A program made the position numbers and the translations under genes. A stretch of DNA of 64,000 nt from Pectobacterium parmentieri (GTDB taxonomy: Bacteria; Pseudomonadota; Gammaproteobacteria; Enterobacterales; Enterobacteriaceae), in NCBI RefSeq assembly GCF_001742145.1, contig NZ_CP015749.1, positions 2,728,001 through 2,792,000 of the forward strand, written 5' to 3'. The notes beneath the pieces were generated by a model that worked only from the letters and a program-made list of their open reading frames with translations, searched no databases and was not told the DNA's origin. Positions within the stretch are counted from its first letter, which is position 1, and each line of letters begins with the position of its first letter. Below are positions 37,111-47,662 of this stretch, piece after piece.

Positions 37111-38292
37111 CTAGCGAGTAAACGCGTAGACATCACCGTTTTTCGCCTGAATCAACAGCTTGTCGCTGGCAACGACAGGCTTGCTCAGGAAACCAGAGCT
37201 ATCCACTTTTTGTTGCGCCACAAAGCGACCATCTGCCGTATTCAGCCAGTGCAGATACCCTTCAGCATCGCCCACAACCAGATAGCCGTTATACAGTGCC
37301 GGAGCCGTTAAGTTGCGGTGCAGCAGATCGCTTTGACGCCACAGGCTCACGCCGCCGTTGGTGTTCAATGCAACGACGCGATCGTCCTGATCGACCAGAT
37401 AGATGCGGTCGCCGTCAATGATGAAATCATGCACTGAACCCAGTTCACGCTTCCACAAAACCTGACCAGAACGCAGATCCAGCGCGGTCATGTTGCCATT
37501 GTAACCCAATGCGTATACCACTTCGCCCGCAACAACAGGTGTTGTGTCGACATCATTCAAACGATCGATTTCGGTTGCGCCACTCGGCTGCGAAATACGC
37601 TGTTGCCAGATGAGCTGACCCTGATTGATCATGATGGCATTCACACGACCATTGTCACCGCCGACAATCGCCGCACCAAACGCGGTTGTCGGTGCAGATT
37701 CACCGCGCAGAGACAGCGTCGGCATATCCAGATTGACACTCCACTTGATTGCGCCATCCGCTTCATTCAAGGCCTGCAACATACCGTTGCTAGTGTGGAT
37801 CAGCACCACACCATCGCTGACCACAGGACGGGACAGCGCTTCGCCGGCCACTTTCGCCTGCCACACCGGCGTACCATCTTCCGCATTCAGCGCATAGACC
37901 TGCGCCTTTTCGCTGCCGACATAGACATGGTTACCAGAAACCGTCACGCCGCCAGACAGCAGTGCTGGATTATTGCGAGAGAAGAAATTGGTTTTCTCGG
38001 ACAGGTCGGCGCGCCACACCTCTTTGCCATCATTCAAATCCATCGCTTTTACGGTGCCACGACGATCGGCGGCAAAAACGCGATTATCTTGCCATGCTGG
38101 GTGAAGATTGGAATAAAATTCACCAATGCCACTCCCAACCGAGCTGTTCCACACTTTGGTTGGCGTGAACTGATTTTCCACCTTCGGCAATGGAGACATA
38201 GCGACGACATCTTCTTCGCTGTTAAACAGCGAGCATCCGCTCAGCAGGGCAACAGAAACCAGTCCTACCAACAGTGTTTTACGCAATTGCAT
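37111..38292 (-). CDS. bamB: Outer membrane assembly lipoprotein BamB
   Basis: A component of the BAM complex that folds beta-barrel proteins into the outer membrane. 393 residues. Signal peptide with lipobox LLSGC, lipidated at Cys20. The rest is an eight-bladed PQQ-like beta-propeller with repeated motifs such as VYVGSEKAQVYALNAEDGTP, VYALGYNGNMTALDLRSGQV and YLHWLNTADGRFV. The start is 10 bases after the yfgM stop, so it is cotranscribed with yfgM and hisS. Confidence 0.97.
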   Translation of the reverse strand: MQLRKTLLVGLVSVALLSGCSLFNSEEDVVAMSPLPKVENQFTPTKVWNSSVGSGIGEFYSNLHPAWQDNRVFAADRRGTVKAMDLNDGKEVWRADLSEKTNFFSRNNPALLSGGVTVSGNHVYVGSEKAQVYALNAEDGTPVWQAKVAGEALSRPVVSDGVVLIHTSNGMLQALNEADGAIKWSVNLDMPTLSLRGESAPTTAFGAAIVGGDNGRVNAIMINQGQLIWQQRISQPSGATEIDRLNDVDTTPVVAGEVVYALGYNGNMTALDLRSGQVLWKRELGSVHDFIIDGDRIYLVDQDDRVVALNTNGGVSLWRQSDLLHRNLTAPALYNGYLVVGDAEGYLHWLNTADGRFVAQQKVDSSGFLSKPVVASDKLLIQAKNGDVYAFTR

Positions 38293-38302
38293 GGAATTCC
38301 TC

Positions 38303-38923
38303 TTAGCTGGATAGGTTATTCAGTTTCATGCGCAGTAACGCTTGCTGTGCCTGCGATGGATTGGAAGACAACCCTTTGTTGTAGGCATCACGCGCAGCCT
38401 GATTATCCCCTTTGCTCACCAGAATATCGCCACGAACTTCCGCTGCCTGTGACGCCCAGCCTTCCGGCTTGATGGCATCCAACGTTTTCAGCGCGTCATC
38501 CGCTTTGTTTTCCTGTAGCTGAACCCGCGCCAGACGCAGATTCACTACCGCCAGCAGATCGGCATCTTTAGTCTGCGACTGTGCCAGTACCAGTTGCTGC
38601 GCTGCTTTAGCAAAATCTTTCTGATCAACGTAATGGCGAGCCAGCTCCAGAGAAGCAAGCGCACCATAGGTATTCTTATTCTCAGCCGTAAATTTCTCTG
38701 TTGAAGCAATCGCTTCCGCTTTGCCTGCGGCCAGTTGTTCCGTCACCTGCTGATAAGACGCAGATGCCGCCTGCACGCTGTCATTTTGATGGCTTTGCCA
38801 GAAACGCCAGCCAACCAGTGCACCAACGCCCAATACAACACCGACAACCAACGCCTTTCCGTTCTCCGCGAGGAAACGACGTAGCGCATCAACCTGTTCA
38901 TTCTCTGTGGTATAGACTTCCAC
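38303..38923 (-). CDS. yfgM: YfgM, ancillary SecYEG translocon subunit
   Basis: A 206-residue inner-membrane protein with one TM helix (about 23-43, ALVVGVVLGVGALVGWRFW) and a periplasmic TPR-like domain. The N-terminal MEVYTTENEQVDALRRFLAE is the YfgM signature. It works with PpiD at the Sec translocon on exported proteins. It sits between hisS (13 bases) and bamB (10 bases) in the conserved order. Confidence 0.95.
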   Translation of the reverse strand: MEVYTTENEQVDALRRFLAENGKALVVGVVLGVGALVGWRFWQSHQNDSVQAASASYQQVTEQLAAGKAEAIASTEKFTAENKNTYGALASLELARHYVDQKDFAKAAQQLVLAQSQTKDADLLAVVNLRLARVQLQENKADDALKTLDAIKPEGWASQAAEVRGDILVSKGDNQAARDAYNKGLSSNPSQAQQALLRMKLNNLSS

Positions 38924-38936
38924 GGTGTCTCTCTCC

Positions 38937-40211
38937 TCAATCCAGTAACGTTGTCAGCCGCGATGCGACATCGGCCTGTGCCAATGTATCCTGTTCGCCA
39001 TTGCTCAGGTTTTTAACCACAACCTGACCGGCCGCCACTTCATTTTCGCCTAATACCAATGCGACGCGTGCGCCCCATTTATCAGCGCGGGCGAATTGTT
39101 TCTTAAAGTTGCCACCACCGTAGTTGGTCATCAGTTTCAACTGCGGCAGCGCATCACGTAATTTCTCCGCCAGTTGCATTGCAGCGACCTGCGTTCCCGT
39201 ACCGGAAGAAATCAGATAAGCATCTACGCTTGGCTGAGCTTTAAAATCCGGGTTCACAGACTGCACCAGCAGAACCAGACGCTCCAAACCCATTGCAAAG
39301 CCGACCGCTGGCGTCGCGTGGCCGCCCAGTTGCTCCACCATACCATCATAACGCCCACCGGCACAGACCGTGCCCTGAGCGCCCAAACTGGTGGTAACCC
39401 ATTCAAATACGGTGCGGTTATAGTAATCCAAACCACGAACCAGACGCGGATTAACGGTATATGGGATACCGGACTGCGTTAAAAGTTCACCTAGTGCCTC
39501 AAAGTGTTCGCGCGATTCGTCATCCAGATAGTCCGTCAGCACTGGCGCATCATTCAGCAACGCTTGAATCTGTGGATTTTTGGTATCCAGAACGCGCAAC
39601 GGGTTGGTGTACATCCGGCGCAGGCAGTCTTCATCAAGCTGATCTTTATGCTGTTCGAGGAACGCCACCAGCGCTTCGCGATAGCGGGCGCGCGCGTCCA
39701 ATGAACCGATCGAGTTCAGTTCCAACTTCACATGATCGGCGATGCCAAGCACTCGCCACCAGCGGGCCGTCATCAGGATCAGTTCTGCATCAATGTCTGG
39801 CCCTTGCAGACCAAAAACCTCACAGCCCAACTGATGAAACTGGCGATAGCGCCCCTTCTGCGGACGCTCGTAGCGGAACATTGGGCCGACATACCACAAA
39901 CGCTGTTCCTGATTGTAGAGAATACCGTGCTCAATACCCGCGCGGACGCAGCCAGCCGTCCCTTCCGGGCGCAGAGTCAGGCTTTCGCCATTGCGATCGT
40001 CAAAGGTATACATCTCTTTTTCGACAACATCGGTCACTTCACCGATAGCGCGCTTAAACAGCGGTGTTTGCTCGACAATCGGCAAACGAATTTCATTATA
40101 GCCGTAGCCGCTGAGCACCTGTTTCAGGCTGTTTTCAATACGCTGCCACAATGCCGTTTCGGCTGGCAGGTAATCGTTCATGCCGCGAATGGCTTGAATA
40201 TTTTTTGCCAC
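38937..40211 (-). CDS. hisS: Histidyl-tRNA synthetase HisS
   Basis: A class II aminoacyl-tRNA synthetase, 424 residues. Motif 2 [16 protein letters not shown] (near 110), His-specific [15 protein letters not shown] (near 258) and [14 protein letters not shown] (near 280), and a C-terminal anticodon-binding domain (about 325-424). The start is GTG at 40211, as is common for this gene, giving [14 protein letters not shown]. It belongs to the ispG-hisS-yfgM-bamB series. Confidence 0.98.
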   Translation of the reverse strand: MAKNIQAIRGMNDYLPAETALWQRIENSLKQVLSGYGYNEIRLPIVEQTPLFKRAIGEVTDVVEKEMYTFDDRNGESLTLRPEGTAGCVRAGIEHGILYNQEQRLWYVGPMFRYERPQKGRYRQFHQLGCEVFGLQGPDIDAELILMTARWWRVLGIADHVKLELNSIGSLDARARYREALVAFLEQHKDQLDEDCLRRMYTNPLRVLDTKNPQIQALLNDAPVLTDYLDDESREHFEALGELLTQSGIPYTVNPRLVRGLDYYNRTVFEWVTTSLGAQGTVCAGGRYDGMVEQLGGHATPAVGFAMGLERLVLLVQSVNPDFKAQPSVDAYLISSGTGTQVAAMQLAEKLRDALPQLKLMTNYGGGNFKKQFARADKWGARVALVLGENEVAAGQVVVKNLSNGEQDTLAQADVASRLTTLLD

Positions 40212-40348
40212 GTCAGTTCTCTATGCGTTTTTCAAAAAATAAACCCGATTATAGAGGGATTGTCGTCGCATCTTCAATGCGGGGCATCCCCATCGGGTTC
40301 AGGAATCGTGAATTATACAGGTGACGGAATACCGTCATGCCTGCAAAC

Positions 40349-41470
40349 TTATTTATCCACCAGATTGACGGTAATACGCTGATTTTCGTCCATCATGGAG
40401 GCTTTCGCGCGAATCTTGGCTTCTAACTGATCGATCATTTGTTCGTTATCGAAGCGTTCTCTCTGCCGCACGCCGTCTTCATAGAAGCCGCTCTTATTGT
40501 GCCCACCCGTTACGCCAATGGTAGAGACCAGCGCTTCACCGGGGCCATTCACCACGCAACCGATAATTGAGACATCCATTGGCGTGATGAGATCTTCTAG
40601 TCGTTGTTCCAGCGCGTTCACTGTACCGATCACGTCAAATTCCTGGCGAGAACAGGTCGGGCAAGCAATGAAGTTGATTCCACGTGCACGAATGCGTAGT
40701 GACTTCAGGATATCGAAGCCGACTTTCACTTCTTCAACCGGATCGGCCGCCAGCGAGATACGCAGCGTATCGCCAATACCTTCAGACAGCAGCAGACCTA
40801 GGCCGATAGCCGATTTCACCGCGCCGCTACGTGCACCACCAGCTTCAGTGATACCAAGGTGCAGCGGCTGATCGATGCGCGCTGCCAGCAGACGATAGGA
40901 TTGGACCGCTAGAAAAACATCCGATGCTTTAACGCTGACTTTAAACTGATCGAAGTTCAGGCGGTCAAGGATATCGACATGGCGCATTGCCGATTCGAGC
41001 AGCGCTTCCGGTGTTGGTTCACCGTATTTTTCCTGCAAATCTTTTTCCAACGAGCCGCCGTTAACACCAATGCGGATCGGGATGTTGTTGTAACGCGCAC
41101 AGTCGACAACCGAGCGAATGCGCTCTTCGTTACCAATATTACCGGGGTTGATGCGCAGACAGTCAACGCCGTATTCTGCGACTTTCAGCGCGATGCGGTA
41201 GTCAAAATGGATGTCGGCAACGAGCGGGACATTCACCTGCTGTTTGATAAGCTTAAAGGCTTCCGCCGCATCCATTGTGGGTACGGAGACGCGGACAATA
41301 TCGACACCAACACGCTCTAGCGCTTTAATTTGATTGACGGTAGCTTCAACGTCGGTGGTTCGAGTGTTGGTCATGGATTGCACCGCAATCGGCGCACCAT
41401 CACCAACAGGCACCTTGCCGACGTAAATCCGTGTTGATTTTCGACGGGTTATGGGTGCAGCGTTATGCAT
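40349..41470 (-). CDS. ispG: 4-hydroxy-3-methylbut-2-enyl diphosphate synthase IspG
   Basis: A [4Fe-4S] enzyme of the methylerythritol phosphate isoprenoid pathway, 373 residues. An N-terminal TIM barrel begins at about 20 ([16 protein letters not shown]). The cluster cysteines are in [14 protein letters not shown] (near 270) and [11 protein letters not shown] (near 305). It starts 40 bases after the rodZ stop, so it is likely cotranscribed with rodZ. It depends on the isc genes further right for its cluster. Confidence 0.98.
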   Translation of the reverse strand: MHNAAPITRRKSTRIYVGKVPVGDGAPIAVQSMTNTRTTDVEATVNQIKALERVGVDIVRVSVPTMDAAEAFKLIKQQVNVPLVADIHFDYRIALKVAEYGVDCLRINPGNIGNEERIRSVVDCARYNNIPIRIGVNGGSLEKDLQEKYGEPTPEALLESAMRHVDILDRLNFDQFKVSVKASDVFLAVQSYRLLAARIDQPLHLGITEAGGARSGAVKSAIGLGLLLSEGIGDTLRISLAADPVEEVKVGFDILKSLRIRARGINFIACPTCSRQEFDVIGTVNALEQRLEDLITPMDVSIIGCVVNGPGEALVSTIGVTGGHNKSGFYEDGVRQRERFDNEQMIDQLEAKIRAKASMMDENQRITVNLVDK

Positions 41471-41510
41471 TACTTCATCTCCAACATTGCAGTCTTACTT
41501 GAACAACATA

Positions 41511-42509
41511 TTATTCGGCCGTCAGCGTCAGGCGTGCAACCTGACTACTGCGTACAAATTGGCTTAAATCGACCGGCTTACCTTGAAATTGGATCTGTAG
41601 CGCAGTTGGCGCGCCAATTTTAAGTTTATAAGGTGACTGACCATCCAGATTCAGCGTGCCACCGTTACGCTGCATGCCGCTGAACAGTTTCTTACCGCTC
41701 GCATCCGTGACTTCCAACCAGCAATCAGCCGTAAAGGTCATTACCAATGCATGAGTTGCAGACACCGGAGTGCTCTGCGCTACCGTAGCAACAGGTGCGA
41801 CTGCCCCAGCACCCAGCAGAGTATTACCCGCAGCCTGCGGCTGTGCGGTATTAGCCGGTGAAGATGATTGGCTAGACGGTGCGGCAGAAGGGACTGTTGT
41901 GGAAGAAGGAGACGTTGACGGTGTCGCCGCGATAGTGGCGGAAAGATCGACTGGCGTTGCGGAAGGTGCCGTTGCAGAACTCGGCGTCGCAGTTTCCTGC
42001 GGAGCGCTGTTATCCATCAGCGAAATGGACTGCCCTTCCGTTTGCGCCTGTACCGAACTGGCGTGATCGACCATACTGTTAATCTCCGCCTGTTGAGCCT
42101 GATGGTTTTGCCACCACCATGCACCCGTTAGCCCCAAAACAACCAGCACGACCAGCCAGGTGATTGTCATCAACCAGCCATCACGCTTCTTGCGGTTTTT
42201 CTTCAGTGAAAAACTTTGCATCGGCGAAACCGAGATCGTTTTAGGCACGGCCTGTTTATCCACTATGGGAAGCAGGTCATCTTCAGGTAAATGAACCAGC
42301 TTGGCATAAGAACGGATATAACCGCGCAGAAAGGTCGGTGCTAAATCAGCAGGAGTCGTACCGTCTTCAATATCACGAACGGTGGTGATTTTAAGGCACA
42401 AACGCTCGGCAATAGTTTGCTGAGTCAGCCCAAGGCGTTCACGCGCCTCACGCAGACGTTCACCGGGTAGTTTTGCTTCTGTTGTATTTTGGGTGGCTTC
42501 AGTATTCAT
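41511..42509 (-). CDS. rodZ: Cell-shape protein RodZ
   Basis: Links cytoplasmic MreB to the membrane and keeps the rod shape. 332 residues. The N-terminal Cro-type helix-turn-helix (about 16-85; [19 protein letters not shown]) is followed by a basic stretch KKNRKKR, one TM helix (about 112-134), a long Ser/Thr/Pro/Ala-rich periplasmic linker, and a C-terminal DUF4115 beta domain (about 255-332; [20 protein letters not shown]). Its ATG overlaps the pilW stop by 11 bases. Confidence 0.97.
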   Translation of the reverse strand: MNTEATQNTTEAKLPGERLREARERLGLTQQTIAERLCLKITTVRDIEDGTTPADLAPTFLRGYIRSYAKLVHLPEDDLLPIVDKQAVPKTISVSPMQSFSLKKNRKKRDGWLMTITWLVVLVVLGLTGAWWWQNHQAQQAEINSMVDHASSVQAQTEGQSISLMDNSAPQETATPSSATAPSATPVDLSATIAATPSTSPSSTTVPSAAPSSQSSSPANTAQPQAAGNTLLGAGAVAPVATVAQSTPVSATHALVMTFTADCWLEVTDASGKKLFSGMQRNGGTLNLDGQSPYKLKIGAPTALQIQFQGKPVDLSQFVRSSQVARLTLTAE

Positions 42510-43284
42510 TAGCTAAGAAATGCTGGTACTGTTTAGATTGTGGAAAACTTCGCGCCAGCACGTTGCCATAACGTTCTTTATCGCCATCATGGCCCGCTAA
42601 CGCGGCGAAACGAATCTGTAACCATAAACTTTCGGCACTGGCCGGAAGACTATGCTGATAAATCTCAATCAGCAGTCGCGCTTGCTCACTTTTTCCGGCA
42701 GAAAACTGTTGGTTTGCTTCCGCCAGCAATGCGACGCCTTTCTTCGGGTCATATTTCAGCGCCCGACTTAATAAATTGCGTGCGTCATCAACCCGTCCAG
42801 CATTGAAAAAGCAGTATCCCGCATTTTCCAATGCATCAGCAACCTGACTGTAATCAGGAAGTTGTGCAGCCGCACTAAACTGTCGCTGCGCCGCTACATA
42901 CTGCCCTAAACTACACAGAAACGCACCGTAATTATTCATGACGCTGCCATTTTCCGGTACCATGTTCAGCACCTGCTGATAACGCTGTTCGGCCAGACGG
43001 TTTTCACCTATCCGCTGTTCGTAAAGCGCCATCCCCAATTGCGTTCGATAATCCTGCGGAGCAACCGCGACCGCCTTCTCAAGATTCTGCCGCGCCGAGT
43101 CCAAATTATTGCGCGCCAGATACGCCAACCCCAACTGTAAGCGGGTTTGGGCGACCGCTGGATTTGTCACCTCATGAGGCGAATTCACACACCCCACCAG
43201 CAGCAATATCGCAAACAAGTTACTCAGCGGTGATAACGCCCTTCCATGTAATAAAGACAGTCCCTGCAATAGAGGCTTCGCCAT
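42499..43284 (-). CDS. pilW: PilW-like TPR lipoprotein
   Basis: A 261-residue lipoprotein with signal peptide and lipobox LLVGC (Cys near 32), followed by TPR repeats (about 50-250; [40 protein letters not shown]). It is annotated as type IV pilus biogenesis/stability protein PilW in enterobacteria, where it occupies this place between rlmN and rodZ. Whether it serves pili here is unproven. It overlaps the start of rodZ. Confidence 0.92.
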   Translation of the reverse strand: MAKPLLQGLSLLHGRALSPLSNLFAILLLVGCVNSPHEVTNPAVAQTRLQLGLAYLARNNLDSARQNLEKAVAVAPQDYRTQLGMALYEQRIGENRLAEQRYQQVLNMVPENGSVMNNYGAFLCSLGQYVAAQRQFSAAAQLPDYSQVADALENAGYCFFNAGRVDDARNLLSRALKYDPKKGVALLAEANQQFSAGKSEQARLLIEIYQHSLPASAESLWLQIRFAALAGHDGDKERYGNVLARSFPQSKQYQHFLANEY

Positions 43285-43474
43285 CCCTGTTCCCTCGCGT
43301 TGTCATTTCTGACAAAGAGGTTACCTGAATACAAACAGAGTGGCAGTCAAGCCTCACAACAACGCGGCACGCCTCGCAATTTACCCACCGTTGCCCTGAA
43401 AATGACCTAGGCAAAACGACATCCGCGGCGAGACGCTGGGTTAGCGTTTCCGCATTAACCCGCACCATTCGTTA

Positions 43475-44677
43475 TCAGACCGCTTTCACCGCGATAGGTT
43501 CACCGGCCATTTTCTTCTTCAACGTGCGCTTGGTTCTATCCACGACTTCACCCGCCAACTGACCGCAGGCAGCATCAATGTCATCCCCACGCGTTTTACG
43601 TACTATCGTCGTGAAACCATATTCCATCAGCACTTTGGAGAAACGGTCAACGCGGCTGTTTGAGCTGCGGCCATACGGCGCACCCGGGAACGGGTTCCAT
43701 GGAATCAGGTTGATCTTGCACGGCGTATCTTTCAGGCATTCAGCCAGTTGATGCGCATGCTCGGTGCCGTCATTGATATGATCCAGCATTACATACTCAA
43801 CCGTAACGCGTCCCTGATTCGCATTGGATTTCTCCAGATAACGACGCACTGCACTCAGGAACATCTCGATATTGTACTTCTTATTGATCGGCATGATTTC
43901 ATTACGGATGTCGTCTGTCGGCGCATGAAGTGAAATCGCCAGCGCAACATCAATCATATCGCCCAGTTTATCCAGTGCGGGCACCACGCCTGACGTAGAC
44001 AGCGTCACACGGCGCTTAGACAAACCAAAGCCGAAGTCATCCAGCATAATTTCCATCGCTGGCACCACATTAGTCAGGTTCAGCAGCGGTTCGCCCATCC
44101 CCATCATTACCACGTTGGTGATCGGACGCTGACCAGTGACTTTAAAGGCACCGATGATCTTCGCCGCGCGCCACACCTGGCCGATGATTTCCGATACGCG
44201 CAGGTTACGGTTAAAGCCCTGCTGCGCCGTTGAGCAGAATTTACACTCCAGCGCACAGCCGACCTGAGACGATACGCATAGCGTGGCACGATCTTCTTCT
44301 GGAATATAAACCGTTTCAACCCGCTGGCCGCCCACCAGAATCGCCCACTTAATCGTGCCGTCGGAAGAGCGTTGTTCATCCACCACTTCAGGTGCGCGAA
44401 TCTCAGCAATTTCCTGCAATTTGGAACGGAAAACTTTGTTGATATCCGTCATCTGGTTGAAGTCATCACAGCAGTAGTGATAGATCCACTTCATGACCTG
44501 ATCGGCGCGGAACGGCTTTTCCCCCATAGACATGAAAAGCTCGCGCATTTGCTGACGGTTAAGATCAAGCAGGTTGATTTTTTCCGCACTGGTTTTAACG
44601 GATTGAGAAGCATCAGCAGATGCCGGGGAGAATTCAGACACGATAGTTTCAGACTCAGACACGATTTGCTTAGACAT
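43475..44677 (-). CDS. rlmN: 23S rRNA/tRNA adenine C2-methyltransferase RlmN
   Basis: A radical SAM methyltransferase that makes m2A2503 in 23S rRNA and m2A37 in some tRNAs, 400 residues. The radical SAM cluster motif is [20 protein letters not shown] (CxxxCxxC, near 140), preceded by TLCVSSQ. A GGEPLLN-like [13 protein letters not shown] follows, and the C-terminal methyl-carrying Cys is in [11 protein letters not shown] (near 375). It carries a Ser/Glu-rich N-terminal extension ([16 protein letters not shown]). It is 190 bases upstream of pilW. Confidence 0.97.
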   Translation of the reverse strand: MSKQIVSESETIVSEFSPASADASQSVKTSAEKINLLDLNRQQMRELFMSMGEKPFRADQVMKWIYHYCCDDFNQMTDINKVFRSKLQEIAEIRAPEVVDEQRSSDGTIKWAILVGGQRVETVYIPEEDRATLCVSSQVGCALECKFCSTAQQGFNRNLRVSEIIGQVWRAAKIIGAFKVTGQRPITNVVMMGMGEPLLNLTNVVPAMEIMLDDFGFGLSKRRVTLSTSGVVPALDKLGDMIDVALAISLHAPTDDIRNEIMPINKKYNIEMFLSAVRRYLEKSNANQGRVTVEYVMLDHINDGTEHAHQLAECLKDTPCKINLIPWNPFPGAPYGRSSNSRVDRFSKVLMEYGFTTIVRKTRGDDIDAACGQLAGEVVDRTKRTLKKKMAGEPIAVKAV

Positions 44678-44921
44678 TGATAGATCCTGGCCTCGTTGTT
44701 ACACGTTATGGCGCTAAAAAAGAGGGTTGAATTCGATGGTAATGACCAAAGAAATGCCCCGGGCAAGTGCAGGCTCATCCGGGGCGCAGCATTGTACAAA
44801 GTTTAAAACAGGTAAGCTACCATCACCGCTTTTTTTCTGAGTCATTGCTTCAGCGTCGCGCACTGACTTGGTGAAAAAAGGGCAATATTATTAGTACTCA
44901 CCTGCTATTACCCACGCAGAA

Positions 44922-45350
44922 TTACGCGCGCGGGCAGATTTCGTCGTCGCTAAAGAAATAAGCAATTTCACGCTGAGCAGATTCGATGGAATCGGAACCA
45001 TGCACCGCGTTCGCTGTGAAGCTGTCGGCATAGTCAGCACGCAGCGTTCCCGCCAACGCGTTGGCGGGATTGGTGGCACCCATGATGTCACGGTTACGTT
45101 GAACGGCGTTTTCACCTTCCAGCGCCTGCACCATGATCGGACCAGACATCATGAACTCAACCAGACCGTCAAAGAAGGGCTTACCTTTATGCTCAGCGTA
45201 AAAACCTTCTGCTTGCTCACGGCTCAGACGCAGCATCTTAGCCGCAACAATAGTAAAACCAGCGCTTTCAAAGCGGGCGTAAATCGCACCGATGGCATTC
45301 TTGGCAACCGCATTAGGTTTTACGATGGAGAAGGTACGTTCTATCGTCAT
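44922..45350 (-). CDS. ndk: Nucleoside diphosphate kinase Ndk
   Basis: Transfers phosphate between NTPs and NDPs, 142 residues. The signatures [15 protein letters not shown] at the start and [20 protein letters not shown] with the phosphorylated His (near 117) are intact. A Pectobacterium-type palindromic repeat lies just upstream of the promoter region. Confidence 0.98.
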   Translation of the reverse strand: MTIERTFSIVKPNAVAKNAIGAIYARFESAGFTIVAAKMLRLSREQAEGFYAEHKGKPFFDGLVEFMMSGPIMVQALEGENAVQRNRDIMGATNPANALAGTLRADYADSFTANAVHGSDSIESAQREIAYFFSDDEICPRA

Positions 45351-45403
45351 ATTGACCTCATTAACTAAACTATCAGATTACAGCCGGATTATAAGAATTA
45401 TCT

Positions 45404-45528
45404 ATATCCTAAATAATTCGAGTTGCAGGCAGGCGGCAATCGCACGAATCCCCAGGAGCTTACACCAGTAAGTGACTGGGGTGAGTAAGGGAAGCCAACG
45501 CACATGCAGCTTGAAGTATGACGGATAT
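45404..45528. repeat. Palindromic intergenic repeat (MITE-like, ~125 bp)
   Basis: The element begins ATATCCTAAATAATTCGAGT and ends, read inversely, ATATCCGTCATACTTCAAG, giving imperfect inverted ends. The centre contains CTTACACCAGTAAG. I recognise this from many intergenic regions of Pectobacterium and relatives. It separates ndk from the sseA leader. Confidence 0.85.
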
Positions 45529-45810
45529 ACCCAGCCAGTGAAGGTGGCGGAAATTATAGGGGTACTGGCCTTTGTTGCCTACCAAGGAAATAACATTTTA
45601 TTAAAAAAATATTACCTCTTCTTTTCTCTTCATTAACGATTCTATTCCCAATGACTGACGCCAACCAGGATGACTGGACGCAATTAAAACAAGCATATAC
45701 AAACAGTATCGCCCAATAATCCATGACTTGTCGGATTAGGGAAAATCGCTGACAATGAATCTATCATTGCACATCGGGGCTGAATTCCTCAGCCCTAGCG
45801 TGGAGGATCT

Positions 45811-46680
45811 ATGTCAGCATCGTCTTCTGATTTGCCCGTTTCTCATGAGCGGTTTGTCTGCGCAGACTGGCTTGCCAGCCACCTGAATGATGGCAACATC
45901 ACGCTCATTGACGCCCGAATGCTACCTCCAGGTAACACTCATCGTGATATTCATGCAGAGTACCGCGATGGTCATTTGCCAGGCGCGGTTTTTTTTGACA
46001 TTGAAACCCTGTCCGATCACAGCACCGATCTGCCGCATATGATGCCGACTCGCAAAGACTTCGCACACGCGATGGGTGAGCTGGGGATCGATAATCAGCA
46101 GCATTTGGTGATTTACGATGAAGGTAATCTCTTTTCAGCCCCCCGAGCATGGTGGATGCTACACACCTTCGGTGCCACATCGCTTTCTATTTTGAGCGGC
46201 GGGCTGGCAGGCTGGAAAGCGCAAACCTTGCCATTGGAACAAGGCGATGTCATACGCAAACCCGCCACGTTTAACGCCACACTGGATGAAAATGCTATTC
46301 GCTCACGCGATGACGTACTCTCAATCAGTCGGGATAAATCAGAGCAGATTGTCGATGCCCGCCCCGCCGCGCGTTTTCATGCCGAAGTGGACGAACCGCG
46401 CCCCGGCCTGCATCGTGGCCATATTCCCGGGAGCCTGAATGTGCCGTGGACCGATTTAGTGAATAACGGGACGCTGAAACCCAATGCCGAACTGGCGACT
46501 ATTCTGCATAAGCACGGCGTGGATTTCACTCGCCCCATCGTCGCCAGTTGTGGTTCTGGCGTGACGGCGTCCGTCGTAGTATTAGCGCTGACGCAGTTAA
46601 ATGTCCCTAATGTGACATTATACGATGGGTCGTGGAGCGACTGGGGCAGCCGCGATGATGTCCCGATTGCACGCGATTAA
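45811..46680 (+). CDS. sseA: 3-mercaptopyruvate sulfurtransferase SseA
   Basis: A two-domain rhodanese that transfers sulfur from 3-mercaptopyruvate to thiol or cyanide acceptors, 289 residues. The N-terminal inactive domain (about 15-140) has IDARMLPPGNTHRDIHAEY. The C-terminal domain has IVDARPAARFH and the active-site loop SCGSGVTASV with catalytic Cys near 244; CGSGVTA is the loop type of mercaptopyruvate enzymes. It is convergent with sseB across a strong hairpin. Confidence 0.96.
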   Translation: MSASSSDLPVSHERFVCADWLASHLNDGNITLIDARMLPPGNTHRDIHAEYRDGHLPGAVFFDIETLSDHSTDLPHMMPTRKDFAHAMGELGIDNQQHLVIYDEGNLFSAPRAWWMLHTFGATSLSILSGGLAGWKAQTLPLEQGDVIRKPATFNATLDENAIRSRDDVLSISRDKSEQIVDARPAARFHAEVDEPRPGLHRGHIPGSLNVPWTDLVNNGTLKPNAELATILHKHGVDFTRPIVASCGSGVTASVVVLALTQLNVPNVTLYDGSWSDWGSRDDVPIARD

Positions 46681-46729
46681 TGCTGGGTGAGATTACATCC
46701 AACCGCGAATGGCGGTCAGATGTAGAGCA

Positions 46730-46763
46730 GGCGACAGCGGAAAAAGCCTAATCCGCTGTCGCC
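46730..46763. terminator. Bidirectional terminator between sseA and sseB
   Basis: GGCGACAGCGGA / TCCGCTGTCGCC perfect 12-base stem with a 10-base loop, between convergent genes. Confidence 0.8.
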
Positions 46764-46773
46764 GTCATGCCGA

Positions 46774-47568
46774 TTACGCGTTGCCGGTAGCCTTAAATTC
46801 CCGCAGGAAACTGCCCCATTTACGTTCGTAGAACGGCGTGGTGTGTTTAATCATGTAATGGCTGATGCCCGGCTCACCGTCTTTCACCAGACACAGATCG
46901 ACAGGACGGTCGTCCGGTAAGGTATCGCTGGCGACGTTGCCCGCTTCACGAATGATGGTTTCCTCATCCTGATCGACATCAATACCAATCAATAGGTGCG
47001 GCTGTTCTTCACCAGGCTCCTGAATCTGTGCCAAAAACGCCCGCTTCACCTGGCGATGCTTGGCAAACAGTTGCGTCAGGGAGTCGATCATCTGTGCGGG
47101 CATCTCGGCTGGCTGACTCAGCATCACCTGCATATCTTCTTCAACAACGCGTTGCTGAACAAAACCATTGCCTTCGCCAGACAGTATATGTTCAATTTCC
47201 TGCGGCAAAAATTCTTTGCCATACGGCAGCTTAGGATTAAGGAACAGCGTGACACCCTGCGTCATTTCAAACAATGACCGCACTGGCAGTGCCAGAAAAG
47301 GTGTTTCTTCCGTAATCACGCGCTGTAACGCTTCCAGAGAAGAAAAGAAAGGAATGGCGGATGAACCATCGTCTTTTTCCCAGTGCTGGATGTTCACATT
47401 ACTGCCCGCATGCAACACCACCTCACCGGACTCATCTCCGTCATCGGTACTGCCCAACACAAACACCGTAGCTTCCATCAGTTCACTGAAAAATTCAGGA
47501 CGATGCGCTGGCTCCGTTGCGGCCAGAATCAGCACTTCTTCCAGTTTGTTACGTGGCGAAAACTCCAT
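46774..47568 (-). CDS. sseB: SseB (enhanced serine sensitivity) protein
   Basis: A 264-residue cytoplasmic protein with the SseB N-terminal domain (about 5-120; NKLEEVLILAATEPAHRPEF, FLNPKLPYGKEFLPQEI) and the SseB C-terminal domain (about 150-260; MLSQPAEMPAQMIDSL, PFYERKWGSFLREFKA). Its biochemical role is poorly known; overexpression in E. coli changes serine sensitivity. It is followed in order by pepB upstream, as in E. coli. Confidence 0.94.
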   Translation of the reverse strand: MEFSPRNKLEEVLILAATEPAHRPEFFSELMEATVFVLGSTDDGDESGEVVLHAGSNVNIQHWEKDDGSSAIPFFSSLEALQRVITEETPFLALPVRSLFEMTQGVTLFLNPKLPYGKEFLPQEIEHILSGEGNGFVQQRVVEEDMQVMLSQPAEMPAQMIDSLTQLFAKHRQVKRAFLAQIQEPGEEQPHLLIGIDVDQDEETIIREAGNVASDTLPDDRPVDLCLVKDGEPGISHYMIKHTTPFYERKWGSFLREFKATGNA

Positions 47569-47592
47569 ACTTTCCTCAACATGATTACGTTA

Positions 47593-47619
47593 AAAGCCGG
47601 CACGTTGAGAGCCGGCTTT
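47593..47619 (-). terminator. Terminator after pepB
   Basis: AAAGCCGGC / GCCGGCTTT stem with a 9-base loop, ending TTTTAACG on the minus strand, 43 bases after the pepB stop. Confidence 0.8.
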
Positions 47620-47662
47620 ATTTCTCAAGACATTCTGTACATGGCAGACAAACCTGAAGCGA

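Noticed and set aside
37603..38472. Long plus-strand frame opposite bamB/yfgM (289 codons)
   Set aside because: It spans two real genes on the other strand and their junction; His/Arg/Gln-rich composition is typical of an antisense shadow.
41770..42066. Repetitive Ala/Val/Gly plus-strand frame opposite rodZ
   Set aside because: It is the complement of the low-complexity Ser/Thr/Ala linker of RodZ, not a repeat protein.
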